Assembly: GCA_016719395.1 (NCBI GenBank) | Contig: JADJZF010000015.1 | Location: 62,001-126,000 of the forward strand | DNA length: 64,000 bases | DNA from: Candidatus Amarobacter glycogenicus | Lineage (GTDB): Bacteria > Chloroflexota > Dehalococcoidia > Tepidiformales > Tepidiformaceae | Direction of reading: 5' to 3' | Shown here: positions 34,235 through 42,580 of the stretch, piece by piece | Numbering within the stretch: the first letter of the stretch is position 1 | Layout: every line of letters begins with the position of its first letter | The notes under the pieces: model-generated | Told to the model about the DNA's origin: nothing | What the model saw: the letters and a program-made list of their open reading frames with translations, nothing else | Database searches by the model: none | Position numbers and translations under genes: made by a program

Positions 34235-34981
34235 ATGGCCAGGCCAACAACGGACCAACGCATCGAATCCGCCCTGACCAGGGCGGCCTTCTGGGAATTC
34301 CTCGCGCACGCCTTTGCCTATCCGAACGATGAGCGCATCGCCGCGCTTCATGAATCGGCAGCGGAAGTCCTGGCGGGGGATGCAAGCGTGCCCGCGCTCC
34401 GCATGGCAGCAGTCGCGAAGGAGGCGAGCCGCGACTACCTCGAGACCGTTTACATTTCGCTCACGACCTTCAGCTCGTCGCCGGACGCCCCCGCCTTTGA
34501 GAGCGCCTACTTCGGGGGCGACGCTCAGCAGCAAACCCAGCGCATGGCCGACATCGCCGGGTTCTATCGCGCCTTCGGCGTGGACTCGACGGATGGAGGG
34601 TTCCGCCCCGACGAGCTCCCGGTCGAACTCGAATTCATGGCGTACCTCTGCCGCAAGGAGGCCTACGCCGAGGAACATCTCGGTGCTCCCCGCGCCGGGC
34701 AGACGCGGAAGGCCCAGCGGCTCTTTCTCGAAGAGCACCTCGGTCGATGGGGCGCTGCCTTCGGCCGACGGGTCGCCTCCCAGGCGCCGGCCGGCCACTT
34801 CTACCAGCTGGCGGGAGAGACCCTCTCATATTGGGTCCTGCAAGAATGCTCGTCTGCCGGAGTAACGCCCGTCGAAGTCTCTGGTGACACATCCCGGCAT
34901 TGGCCACAGCCGATTAGCCATGGTCCCGAATTCGCTGGCGACGCCAGTTTCGTGCCCATGGAAGAGCTCGCAGTGAGGTGA
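34235..34981 (+). CDS. TorD/NarJ-type molybdoenzyme chaperone (delta subunit)
   Basis: 248 residues, ATG after GGGAGGG. All-helical. The signature LPVELEFMAYLCRKEAYAEE (around residues 130-150) and the late HLGRWGAAFGRRV-type segment are typical of the TorD/DmsD family. These cytoplasmic chaperones bind the apo-alpha subunit and its signal and hold back export until the cofactor is inserted. Position between beta and gamma genes is as in ethylbenzene dehydrogenase and chlorate reductase operons. Its TGA overlaps the start of the gamma gene. Confidence 0.9.
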   Translation: MARPTTDQRIESALTRAAFWEFLAHAFAYPNDERIAALHESAAEVLAGDASVPALRMAAVAKEASRDYLETVYISLTTFSSSPDAPAFESAYFGGDAQQQTQRMADIAGFYRAFGVDSTDGGFRPDELPVELEFMAYLCRKEAYAEEHLGAPRAGQTRKAQRLFLEEHLGRWGAAFGRRVASQAPAGHFYQLAGETLSYWVLQECSSAGVTPVEVSGDTSRHWPQPISHGPEFAGDASFVPMEELAVR

Positions 34982-35704
34982 TGAAGATGTTGCATCGCTT
35001 GGCAAATCATCGAAGGGCAGTGGTGGTACTGGTGGCCGCGTTGGCTGTCGGTGGCCTCTTGCAGCTCACCAACACGAACCCGGCGGTCTCCCAGTCTCAG
35101 TACATCAACGCGTATGAGGTCTCGGAAAGCCCGGGCATGGACCCCGATGCCGGGGTCTGGTCGAAAATAGGCAGCGTCAGCATCCCGCTGACGGCCCAGG
35201 CCGGGCAATACATCGCTGGCGGCAGCGTCACCGCGGTCAAGGCCCAGGCCGTCCACCATGAAGGCCGGCTTTACGTCCGCGTGAGCTGGAGTGATTCCAC
35301 GAAGGACGAAGCCACCCTGAGAGCGCAAGACTTCTCGGACGCCGTCGCCCTCGAGTTCCCGGCCAGCGGCGAGACTGCCGTCCCTGCCATTTGCATGGGG
35401 CAGGCCGATGCTGCCGTCAACGGTCTTTGCGCGGGACTTCGCAAGCATCAATCCCGGCCACGCCTCGTTCGCTGCCAGCACGACCGTCGACATGGCATTC
35501 GCCGTTTGGGATGGCGACAAGGACGAGCGGAACGGCCGAAAAGCCGTCTCGCAGCTCGTCACGATGAATATCGGTGCGGCGGACGCCTTCGAAGACGGCG
35601 GCAGCAACCTTTCCATCATGCTCATCGCTGGCGCACTGCTGCTCGTAGTCGCCGGGCTTGGTGCTGGACTCGCCGTCTATGGCTACCGGGAGAAGGGCCG
35701 CTAA
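34981..35704 (+). CDS. Heme b gamma subunit, ethylbenzene-dehydrogenase-like, with frame break and missing core
   Basis: ATG 34981 (GTG 34978 possible). A signal or anchor helix (AVVVLVAALAVGGLLQL) is followed by the family N-terminal half: DAGVWSKIGSVSIPLTAQ, VTAVKAQAVHHEGRLYVRVSW, FSDAVALEFPA and AICMGQADAAVN. Near 35410 the frame shifts, and the plausible continuation (VFARDFASINPGHASFAAS, then VDMAFAVWDGDKDERNGRKAVSQ) corresponds to the C-terminal half, ending in a membrane helix (IMLIAGALLLVVAGLGAGLAVYG). The roughly 45-60 residues that normally follow the MG(x)n-VNIWxW position, near a heme ligand, are absent. It would carry electrons between beta and a cytochrome. Real deletion or assembly loss cannot be told apart here. 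Confidence 0.75.
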
Positions 35705-35706
35705 AC

Positions 35707-36660
35707 ATGGCCGTCACGATGCGCCGCTCCTCGAACGAGAGTTCATGGTCCGATCTGTCTCTCCTCGTTGGCGGGTTGGCGGTAGCATCGGCCATCGAAC
35801 TGGCCATCCTCCGGACGTTCACGCGCACGGCGATCCATATCCCGGCGTTGAACAGCCTCCAGGAACCGTACGCGGTCGTGAGCCGTGGTGGTCGCTACGC
35901 GTACTTCGTTGCGATCGCCCTGATGGTCCCGGCTCTCGCGATGCTCGCGCTCCGCTTTGGCCGCCAGGGGATTGCCGCAACGTTCGCAATCCTCCTCTTC
36001 GCCGTCGTGGCAACAGGAGCCGCAACGGGCCTTGTCGACCGCCTGCTGCTCGATTGGGCGACGTTGATCGCCGTTGTGACACTCGCCACGGCTCTCGCTT
36101 TGAGCTCTCCGCGACGCCTGGCATCAATTCCCATTGCGAGTTTTGGCATTGCCTTCGCGCTCAGTGGAGCCTTCACCGCGGCTCCGGACTTCGCGGAAGT
36201 GGACATCACGTTCGAGTTGCCGGCACGTCTGCTCGATGGTGCGGAGATTTTCGGCATCGCCTTCGCCCTGTCCACTCCACTCTTGGCGAGCCGCGGCAAG
36301 GATCGTGCAGCGCGCTGGGCCGGAGCGGCGGTCGCCCTTCTCGCCCTGGCCTTCTTTCTTGGAAACGGGTCGACTTCTCGGTTCCTTTTGCTCTGGAACG
36401 TCGGGCTGTCTGGGATCCTTCCAGGCTTCGCATATGCGGTTGCCGCCGGGGCGCTCGCGTTCGCCCTTGTCCGCCTGGTCAGGGCCGGTCGCGGTCTCGA
36501 AGCCGCCGGCCTGGCGCTGCTCATCACCGGTGGGATCGGCCTGCACAGTACATACCAGTCCGGATTGGTCGTCGCCGGCCTCGCCGCGCTCTCCGTGGGG
36601 ATGCTTTCCACGAGGCGAGCGGATGCCGCGGACGGTCTGCCCGCCGAACCCGCTGTGTGA
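35707..36660 (+). CDS. Polytopic membrane protein at the end of the molybdoenzyme operon
   Basis: 317 residues, ATG two bases after the gamma stop. About nine to ten hydrophobic helices, for example YFVAIALMVPALAMLAL, AATFAILLFAVVATGAATGL and FLLLWNVGLSGILPGFAYAVAAGALAFAL. No heme-ligating HxxxH or CxxCH motif, few charged residues and no recognised domain. By position it may anchor the enzyme to the membrane or link it to the quinone pool, but nothing in the sequence proves it. Function unknown. Confidence 0.75.
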   Translation: MAVTMRRSSNESSWSDLSLLVGGLAVASAIELAILRTFTRTAIHIPALNSLQEPYAVVSRGGRYAYFVAIALMVPALAMLALRFGRQGIAATFAILLFAVVATGAATGLVDRLLLDWATLIAVVTLATALALSSPRRLASIPIASFGIAFALSGAFTAAPDFAEVDITFELPARLLDGAEIFGIAFALSTPLLASRGKDRAARWAGAAVALLALAFFLGNGSTSRFLLLWNVGLSGILPGFAYAVAAGALAFALVRLVRAGRGLEAAGLALLITGGIGLHSTYQSGLVVAGLAALSVGMLSTRRADAADGLPAEPAV

Positions 36661-36669
36661 CCCGCTGAG

Positions 36670-37527
36670 CTAGCTGCCCAGGACTTCTCGAAGCAACTTC
36701 GCCGTCCCTTCGGAGTGCGGCAAGGACAGCCGGAGGAGTTCTCCCGCGAGTAAGCGGTAGAGGACCAGTAGTTCCGGCTCCCCCTGTAGCGCTCTGAGGT
36801 GGGCCGTTACGGTTGCCAGGTCTCCCCGCGCGATCGGCCCGGTGAGCGCATCGACGAGTTTGAGTTTCCCGATGTTGGCTGCGGCCGCCTGCAGCAGAGG
36901 GGAAAGCGCGGGCCGCCCCAGGTCTGGCGGCAACCCGGCGAGTGCCCAGAGGCGGCTCGCCGCCGCGGCAAGAGCCACCGCATTGTTGCTCATCATCACG
37001 GCTGCCGCGTGGTAGAGGGCACGGTTGCTTCCTTCCACCCCCACCACGCTCGCTCCAAGCGCGGCGGCCATGCGTTCCAGGGTCTCACCCAGTCCGGTAG
37101 TTCCTTCGACCCCGCAGAAGATCCCATGGAACCGGTCGGGCTCCGGAAGCCGGGAGGGAAATGTCTGGAGTGGATGAAGGCAACCCACGGCCGCCACGGA
37201 CGCGGCGCTTTTCAGAGCATCCAGCGTGAGTGCTCCGCTGCAGTGGACGACCATGTGGCGCGGGGTCCATCGGACCGTATCGCAGGAGCTTTCGACCGCG
37301 GAGTCAGGTACAGTGAAGAAGACGAGGTCGCAGACGGCAGCGACGCGCGTTACGTCAGCCGTGGCCTCGGCGACACCGCCAATCGCCTCCGCGACCGCAC
37401 TTGCCGAGGAGATTCGGGTGCTCCCGATTGCTCCGATCCGGTAGCCCGCCCGCGAAAGTCCCACCGCGAGTGCGCCGCCAAGTCGCCCAGCACCCACGAT
37501 GCCCACCAACGGGGAATCAGTCGTCAT
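36670..37527 (-). CDS. Rossmann-fold oxidoreductase with DUF2520 domain
   Basis: 285 residues. N-terminal NAD(P)-binding fold VGIVGAGRLGGALAVGLSRAGY with GxGxxG, then LVFFTVPDSAVESSC and VVHCSGALTLDAL, typical of the F420/NADP-oxidoreductase-like family. The C-terminal part (HPLQTFPS; ALYHAAAVMMSNNAVALAAAA) is the DUF2520 helical dimerisation domain, with LSPLLQAAAANI and GPIARGDLATVTAHL. In many bacteria this gene neighbours panC/panB; here it does not. Reaction unknown. Convergent with the molybdoenzyme operon, with 9 bases between stops. Confidence 0.88.
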   Translation of the reverse strand: MTTDSPLVGIVGAGRLGGALAVGLSRAGYRIGAIGSTRISSASAVAEAIGGVAEATADVTRVAAVCDLVFFTVPDSAVESSCDTVRWTPRHMVVHCSGALTLDALKSAASVAAVGCLHPLQTFPSRLPEPDRFHGIFCGVEGTTGLGETLERMAAALGASVVGVEGSNRALYHAAAVMMSNNAVALAAAASRLWALAGLPPDLGRPALSPLLQAAAANIGKLKLVDALTGPIARGDLATVTAHLRALQGEPELLVLYRLLAGELLRLSLPHSEGTAKLLREVLGS

Positions 37528-38172
37528 TCAGGGTAGCAACGCACGCCGCTGGGCGGCCCGTCAAATCCCAAGGCTGTCCGTTCTCGCGCGCCGACGTTCG
37601 CTCCTTCAGGACTGCTGGCCGCAAGCGGACGGTCGCCCGCACAGGACCGTCCCGGCCCGCTGGTGACTTCCGGCTTCGCCACGAAGGCGTTCAGGCGGGA
37701 CGCAGGCTCGAGCTGGGGGGTAACATCGGCGCGAGACCCACCGCTGCCAGATTCGAGAACACAGATTCCGGGCCCTGCGGCGGACGCGACACGATCACGA
37801 GCCGAGCCCTCTCCGAGATGGTGAACTTCGACAATTTGGGAACCTCGGTGCTTCCGCACATGACCATCTTCATTCGCGCGCCAGGGCGAGCCGGCCACGC
37901 GCCCCGGATAGAGTCAGGACCTCATCATCTGGAAGCCGAACTGGAGCGCTCTTCGTGCGCTGGCGAGGTGGGGTATCACGGGTCCTCGGACTGAGGAGCA
38001 GTTCGTTCTTGCCCCGAAGCGGACTCGCAGGCTGGCGAAAACGACGCGGCCAGTGCGCGTGGGCGTCCTCTGGTGCGCTCGGCTGTACTTGCGTCCTCAG
38101 TTCCGCGGCGAATTCAGCCTCCCGAAGAACCAACGGCCGCCGAATCCTGCGCAGGCCGCATGGATGAATACG
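37528..38172. other. ~645-bp stretch with no convincing gene
   Basis: Open frames exist on both strands but none has a recognisable domain, SD or natural composition. A 60-codon minus-strand frame at 37691-37873 (starting MKMVMCGSTEVPKLSKFTIS) has the most protein-like start but ends abruptly; a frame break could hide a gene here. I see no repeats or RNA folds that I can support. Confidence 0.4.
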
Positions 38173-38196
38173 AAACCCGCCTCGAAAGGCGGGTTT
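38173..38196 (-). terminator. Terminator downstream of tRNA-Asp
   Basis: 10-bp stem AAACCCGCCT/AGGCGGGTTT with a CGAA tetraloop, 17 bases beyond the tRNA 3' end in the direction of tRNA transcription. Confidence 0.8.
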
Positions 38197-38213
38197 TCGT
38201 GAGTGAACGAGTC

Positions 38214-38290
38214 TGGCGACCCCGAGCAGATTCGAACTGCCGATCTCCACCTTGACAGGGTGGCATGTTAGGCCGCTACACCACGGGGCC
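38214..38290 (-). tRNA. tRNA-Asp(GTC), CCA encoded
   Basis: Acceptor arms GGCCCCG/CGGGGTC, anticodon stem CCACC/GGTGG with loop CTGTCAA (anticodon GTC), T-loop CAGTTCGAATCTG, discriminator G and encoded CCA. Confidence 0.94.
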
Positions 38291-38342
38291 AGCCGAATGA
38301 GCGTATCTGTTGAGGCTTTCTCGGGCAAGTTCGCCGGTGACT

Positions 38343-39018
38343 CTAGTCGACGTAACGTCTCGCCACGAGGATGATCCTGCTCGTGTAGTCGCCGCCCCCT
38401 CCTGGGCGCTCAACGAAGTCTCCGCCGCAGCTGATCAGCGTCACCTGTTCATCGTGGGGGCCGAGTCCCGGGAACACATATGCGTCCATCGCTCCGCTCT
38501 CCAGGGCCGCGAGTGGCACGGTGTCCACCGAGATCACGGTGTACGTGTGCAGGTCGCCGTTGACCATCGACACGTAGAGCGCGTCACCCGGAACTGCCTC
38601 CGCCAGGTTAGCGAAAGGGCCGCCTCCAAATCCTACGTAGTTGATGTGCGCCGCGAAGATGCTGTTGTTAGCGGGATATCCCGGCTGGCCGAAGCGGGCG
38701 TACCACGCGATTCGCTCCGGGCTCGACGGGTCCTGGAAGGTTTCACGGCCGCTCACGAAGGTCGTGTCTCGCGATTCGACCGGCCATTGGGCGGAGACTC
38801 CCGCACTCGCCAGGTAGAGCCAGGCGACGGGCCCGGCGTAAGCCACCGGTTTCGGCGTGGGAGATGGGGTGGGCGCCGGCTCGGCCCGGCTGATGCCCGG
38901 GGCAACCACCCGGTACTTGAGGTCGGCGGGAGGCGCCGTCTCGGCGGTCACGAGGGTGATCCCGTTCGCGGCCAGCACGATGGCGATGATGGCCGAGGGT
39001 GAGGAAGCTGCGGCTCAT
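38343..39018 (-). CDS. Sortase family transpeptidase (frame break in the N-terminal helix)
   Basis: Start ATG 39018, just after the hydrolase stop. The first codons read MSRSFLTL; removing one G near 38983 joins them to AIIAIVLAANGITLVTAE, a single N-terminal membrane anchor. A Pro/Thr linker (PAPTPSPTPKP) follows, then the sortase barrel: AAHINYVGFGG (catalytic His), HTYTVISVDTVPL, VTLISCGGDF (catalytic Cys) and SRIILVARR (catalytic Arg). Sortases join surface proteins to each other or to the wall. No LPXTG-type substrate is in the window. Class (D/E/F) is not clear. Confidence 0.85.
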
Positions 39019-39022
39019 CCAG

Positions 39023-39856
39023 TCACTTCTTCGCAGACTGCTCTGGCGTTGCCCAGTGCCGCAGCAGGCTTTCCGCCAGTAGCTTCGGTGCCAGCAGCGG
39101 GATGTTGTGACCGACACCTTCGAACCGCTCGAAGCGTAAGGCGGGGTTCTCCCTCCGCATCTTCTCCGCGATCGTGATGGAGACCTCGTTCGAAGTACCA
39201 CCATGCACGTACAACGCTGGCCCCTGGATGTGCCGCCACTCTCGCCAGTAGCTGCGTGAACGCTGTTCGGTCACGCAGGCGGCCAGCGCTTCGCGGGAAG
39301 CTCTCCAGGTGAATGAACCATCGGAGTGGGGGGAGAGGCGTGCGAGGAACACGGCTTCGTCCGCCGGCGTGGGCCGCCGGGTTCGGAACGCGAAGTCCAG
39401 CGCCGCGCCCCGGCTCTCGAAACGTTCGGGTCGCGTGCCGATACCGCGCACGGTGTTTTCGATGTTCGCCTTCGAGGCTTCGGGCCCGATGTCGATGATT
39501 GCCACGCTTCTGAGGAGGTGTGGGAGTCGCGCAGCCAGCACGAGCGCGATGCGTGCCCCCATCGAATGCCCGGCGAGGTGGACGCGTTCCCCGAGCTGTT
39601 CGATGACGCTGGCGGCATCGGAGACCATGTCTGAGGCGGGTGTAGCCGTCGCTGGCGCCGCAGACTGGCCGTGACCGCGCTGGTCGAGTGCGACATAACG
39701 TCGGGTGGCGGGCAGGTGATCTACCGTCGGTCCCCAGACCTCGGCGACACCGGAAAGTCCATGAAGAAAAAGCACGGTCTCGCTCCCCTGTCCCCAGGTC
39801 AGTGTCCGAAACCGGAGCGGCCCCGTCTCGATGAACGAGGTCGTCGGGCCAATCAC
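39023..39856 (-). CDS. Alpha/beta hydrolase
   Basis: 277 residues, GTG overlapping the LivF stop by 4 bases. Canonical fold: oxyanion strand VLFLHGLSG, VALDQRGHGQSAAP, the nucleophile elbow AGHSMGARIAL (Ser in GHSMG), a cap region, an acid-bearing GPALYVHGGTSNEV and the final His in FEGVGHNIPLLAP. Esterase, lactonase or C-C hydrolase activity is possible; substrate unknown. Translational coupling to the amino-acid transporter operon suggests it acts on an imported or related compound. Confidence 0.9.
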   Translation of the reverse strand: MIGPTTSFIETGPLRFRTLTWGQGSETVLFLHGLSGVAEVWGPTVDHLPATRRYVALDQRGHGQSAAPATATPASDMVSDAASVIEQLGERVHLAGHSMGARIALVLAARLPHLLRSVAIIDIGPEASKANIENTVRGIGTRPERFESRGAALDFAFRTRRPTPADEAVFLARLSPHSDGSFTWRASREALAACVTEQRSRSYWREWRHIQGPALYVHGGTSNEVSITIAEKMRRENPALRFERFEGVGHNIPLLAPKLLAESLLRHWATPEQSAKK

Positions 39857-40558
39857 TCTTCACCGAGGTACGAACGGCGGACCGCATCATTGTTCGCCAG
39901 CTCGGCGCCAGTTCCCTGGAGCGTGATCACCCCGGATTCGAGGACATAGGCGCGGTCCGCGATCTCAAGCGCCATCAGCGCGTTCTGTTCGACCAGGAGG
40001 ACCGTCGACCCTTGCTGCCGGATCTGTGCGATCGTCGCGAAGATGGTCTCGACGAGCAGCGGTGAGAGGCCCATCGACGGCTCATCGAGGAGCAGCAGCG
40101 TCGGCCTGGCCATCAGTGCCCGGCCGATCGCCAGCATCTGCTGTTCGCCGCCGGAAAGGGTGCCGCCAGGCTGCCCGAGCCGTTCCTTCAGCCGCGGAAA
40201 GAGCCCGTAGACGCGGTCCAGGTCGCCGGAGAGGTCATCGTTACGCTGGTAGGCGCCCAGCAACAGATTCTCGTGGACGGTCATCCGATGGAAGATGCCC
40301 CGGCCCTCCGGCACGTGCGACATCCCGAGCTGGACGATCTTGTGCGGCGGCAGGCGGTCGATGGACTTGCCCCGAAAGGTCACCTGGCCCGCGCGCGGCC
40401 GGATGATCCCGGAGACTGCCCGGAGCGTGGTCGACTTGCCTGCCCCATTTGACCCGATCAGCGTGACGATCTCCCCGTCTTCGACCACGAGAGATGCCCT
40501 TGATGGCGGCGATTGCGCCGTAGCCCGCTGCGAGCCCCGACACCTCAAGGAGTGGCAT
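39853..40558 (-). CDS. livF: Branched-chain amino acid ABC transporter ATPase, LivF type (one frame break)
   Basis: Start ATG 40558 (MPLLEVSGLAAGYGAIAAIKGIS). Near 40495 the frame breaks; restoring one TC unit in TCTC joins it to LVVEDGEIVTLIGSNGAGKST (Walker A). The rest is complete: LGMSHVPEGRGIFHRMTVHENL, signature LSGGEQQMLAIGRAL, Walker B LLLLDEPSMGLSPLLV and the ending SGVITLQGTGAEL. One of two ATPases of a LIV-type importer. It overlaps livG by 14 bases. Confidence 0.92.
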
Positions 40559-41444
40559 GGCCACCCTCTTTGAGCGCTCTCGTCCCCAGGTACGCTTCGA
40601 CGACCCTGGCGTCCTTTTGGACCTGGGCCGGCGTCCCTTCGGAAATTTTCCGGCCGTAGTCCAGCACCGTTATCTGTTCGCAGACACCCATGACCACACG
40701 CATCTGGTGCTCGATGAGCACGATCGTGGTATCGAACTCATCGCGAATGCGGCGGATGAGCGCCACCATCGCGGAGCTTTCCTGGGGGTTCATTCCTGCG
40801 GTCGGCTCGTCCAGGAGCAGGAGTCTCGGGCCGGTCGCAAGCGCCCGCGCGATCTCGAGCCGGCGCTGGTCGCCGTACGGGAGATTGCGGGCGACGACAT
40901 TTTCCCGTCCACCGAGCCCTGCGCTCTTCAAGAGCTGCTGGCCTCGTTCGACCGCGTCGCGCTCGTGACGCCGTGCGGCCGGGGGCCGCACGATCGCGCC
41001 CGCGATCTCCGCCAGTCCGGCGGCGAGCGCCATCGGCACGCGGACCGGAATGCGCATCTTGTCGATCAGAACGTACCGTTCGCGCCGGCTCAGGGTGTGG
41101 TATCCCGTCACCCCGCCGATCCGCCGGTGGCTGGCGACCAGCACGTTCTCGATGGTTGTCATGTTCGAGAAGAGCCGGATGTTCTGGAACGTGCGCGAGA
41201 TCCCGGCGGCCGAGATCTCGTGCGGCGCGAAGCCGTCAATCCGGTCGCTCGAAAGCCAGACCCCGCCAGCGGTTGGCCGGTAAAAACCGGTGAGGCAGTT
41301 GAAGAGTGTGGTCTTCCCTGCCCCGTTTGGGCCGATCAGCCCGTGGATCTCGCCGGCCGGCACTCGCAGCGAAACATCTGAAAGCGCGCTCAGCCCCTCG
41401 AACTGCATGCCCAATCCCCGTACTTCGAGGTCTCCTGCAGCCAT
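40545..41444 (-). CDS. livG: Branched-chain amino acid ABC transporter ATPase, LivG type
   Basis: 299 residues. Walker A LIGPNGAGKTTLFNCLTGFY, RTFQNIRLFSNMTTIENVL (Q-loop; typical LivG), a long insertion AGLAEIAGAIVRPPAARRHE between Q-loop and signature, LPYGDQRRLEIARALATGP in place of the LSGGQ signature (a known LivG variant), Walker B LLLLDEPTAGMNPQE and IEHQMRVVMGVCEQITVLDYG. Start overlaps the livM stop by four bases (ATGA). Confidence 0.95.
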   Translation of the reverse strand: MAAGDLEVRGLGMQFEGLSALSDVSLRVPAGEIHGLIGPNGAGKTTLFNCLTGFYRPTAGGVWLSSDRIDGFAPHEISAAGISRTFQNIRLFSNMTTIENVLVASHRRIGGVTGYHTLSRRERYVLIDKMRIPVRVPMALAAGLAEIAGAIVRPPAARRHERDAVERGQQLLKSAGLGGRENVVARNLPYGDQRRLEIARALATGPRLLLLDEPTAGMNPQESSAMVALIRRIRDEFDTTIVLIEHQMRVVMGVCEQITVLDYGRKISEGTPAQVQKDARVVEAYLGTRALKEGGHATP

Positions 41445-42580
41445 CAGGCCGATCCTGCGGGCGCCGGTTCTTCGGCGGTGAATTCGAGTTCTCGGCGGCG
41501 GCTGGGGAAGAGGCCCGATGGGCGTAGGACCATCACCATTACCAAAAGTGCCCCGAAGACGATGAAGCGGTACAGCGCGAGCTTGTCACCCCACTCCTCC
41601 GAAGGCGGGAGCTTGCCGAGGTCAGCGAAGGAGACGGCGTTGAATCCGTCGATGAAGACGTTCAGGCCGTCGCGCAGCCACTCGAACTTCGCGAGCACGT
41701 CGGCGGTCTCCTGGAACTGCAGGAGCTCCGGGACACCGATCAGCATCGCCGAGCCCGCGATTACGCCGGTGGTGTTCCCCATGCCGCCGATGATGACCAG
41801 TGCGAGCACGTTGATGCTGACGATCAGGCTGAATTGGGCCGGTGCGACGAAGTCCACGAATGGAGCGTAGATCGCGCCGCCCAGCGCCCCGATCGAGGCG
41901 CCGATTGCGAATGCCATGAGCTTGTACCGGACCGTGTTGATGCCCATCCCCTGGGCGACGTCTTCGTCCTCGCGGATGGCTTCCCACGCGCGCCCCACCT
42001 TCGAGTCACGCAGCCTGGCCGTGACGAACCAGACAGCCATCGCCGCGATCAAGATCATGATGAAGAACTCGCGGACGCTGTCGACGGTTTCCGCGCCGTA
42101 GTCCGGCTTCGCCAGCGCGAAGATCCCCGAAGATCCCCGCGTGTAATCGTCCATGTTGAGCGCGAGGATGCGGATGATTTCGCCGAAGCCCAGCGTCACG
42201 ATGGCAAGGTAGTCTCCCCTCAGTGGCAACACCGGCAGTCCCAGGAGCATCCCGATCCCGGCCCCCGCGAATACCGCCATCGGCAGCAGCACCCAGTAGT
42301 TCACCACTCCGTCGACCGATGGCGAGATCGGCGCACCCCAGATGGCGACAACGTAGGCTCCGGTGGCGAAGAACGCGACGAACCCGAGGTCTAGCAAACC
42401 GGCAAGCCCGACTACCACGTTCAGGCCCATCCCGAGCGTCGCGTAGAGCGTGACCAGGAAGAGCATCCGCACCCAGGTGTCGTCCAGGAAGTACCACCCC
42501 AGCAGCCCAACGATGAGAAAGATCAATGCGTGCGCCCACTCCGGCAGGCGCGGGACTCCGGGGCGGACAGACTCAAGCAC
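41444..42580 (-). CDS. livM: Branched-chain amino acid ABC transporter permease, LivM type
   Basis: 378 residues from a GTG at 42580 that overlaps the livH stop; an ATG at 42631 in the livH 3' end would add 17 residues. About ten helices. Signature LGFGEIIRILALNMDDYTRGSSGI and the cytoplasmic EAA-like loop RAWEAIREDEDVAQGMGIN are diagnostic, followed by GGMGNTTGVIAGSAML. It forms the channel with LivH. Confidence 0.93.
   Translation of the reverse strand: MLESVRPGVPRLPEWAHALIFLIVGLLGWYFLDDTWVRMLFLVTLYATLGMGLNVVVGLAGLLDLGFVAFFATGAYVVAIWGAPISPSVDGVVNYWVLLPMAVFAGAGIGMLLGLPVLPLRGDYLAIVTLGFGEIIRILALNMDDYTRGSSGIFALAKPDYGAETVDSVREFFIMILIAAMAVWFVTARLRDSKVGRAWEAIREDEDVAQGMGINTVRYKLMAFAIGASIGALGGAIYAPFVDFVAPAQFSLIVSINVLALVIIGGMGNTTGVIAGSAMLIGVPELLQFQETADVLAKFEWLRDGLNVFIDGFNAVSFADLGKLPPSEEWGDKLALYRFIVFGALLVMVMVLRPSGLFPSRRRELEFTAEEPAPAGSA

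Noticed and set aside
32939..34798. 619-codon minus-strand open frame across beta and TorD genes
   Set aside because: Antisense of two recognised genes; composition is unlike the neighbours and there are no motifs.
34978..36660. Single 560-codon protein covering gamma subunit and membrane protein
   Set aside because: The middle part (Arg-rich, RPRLVRCQHDRRHG...) is a wrong-frame read-through. The true gamma frame ends in TAA at 35704 and the membrane protein has its own ATG at 35707.
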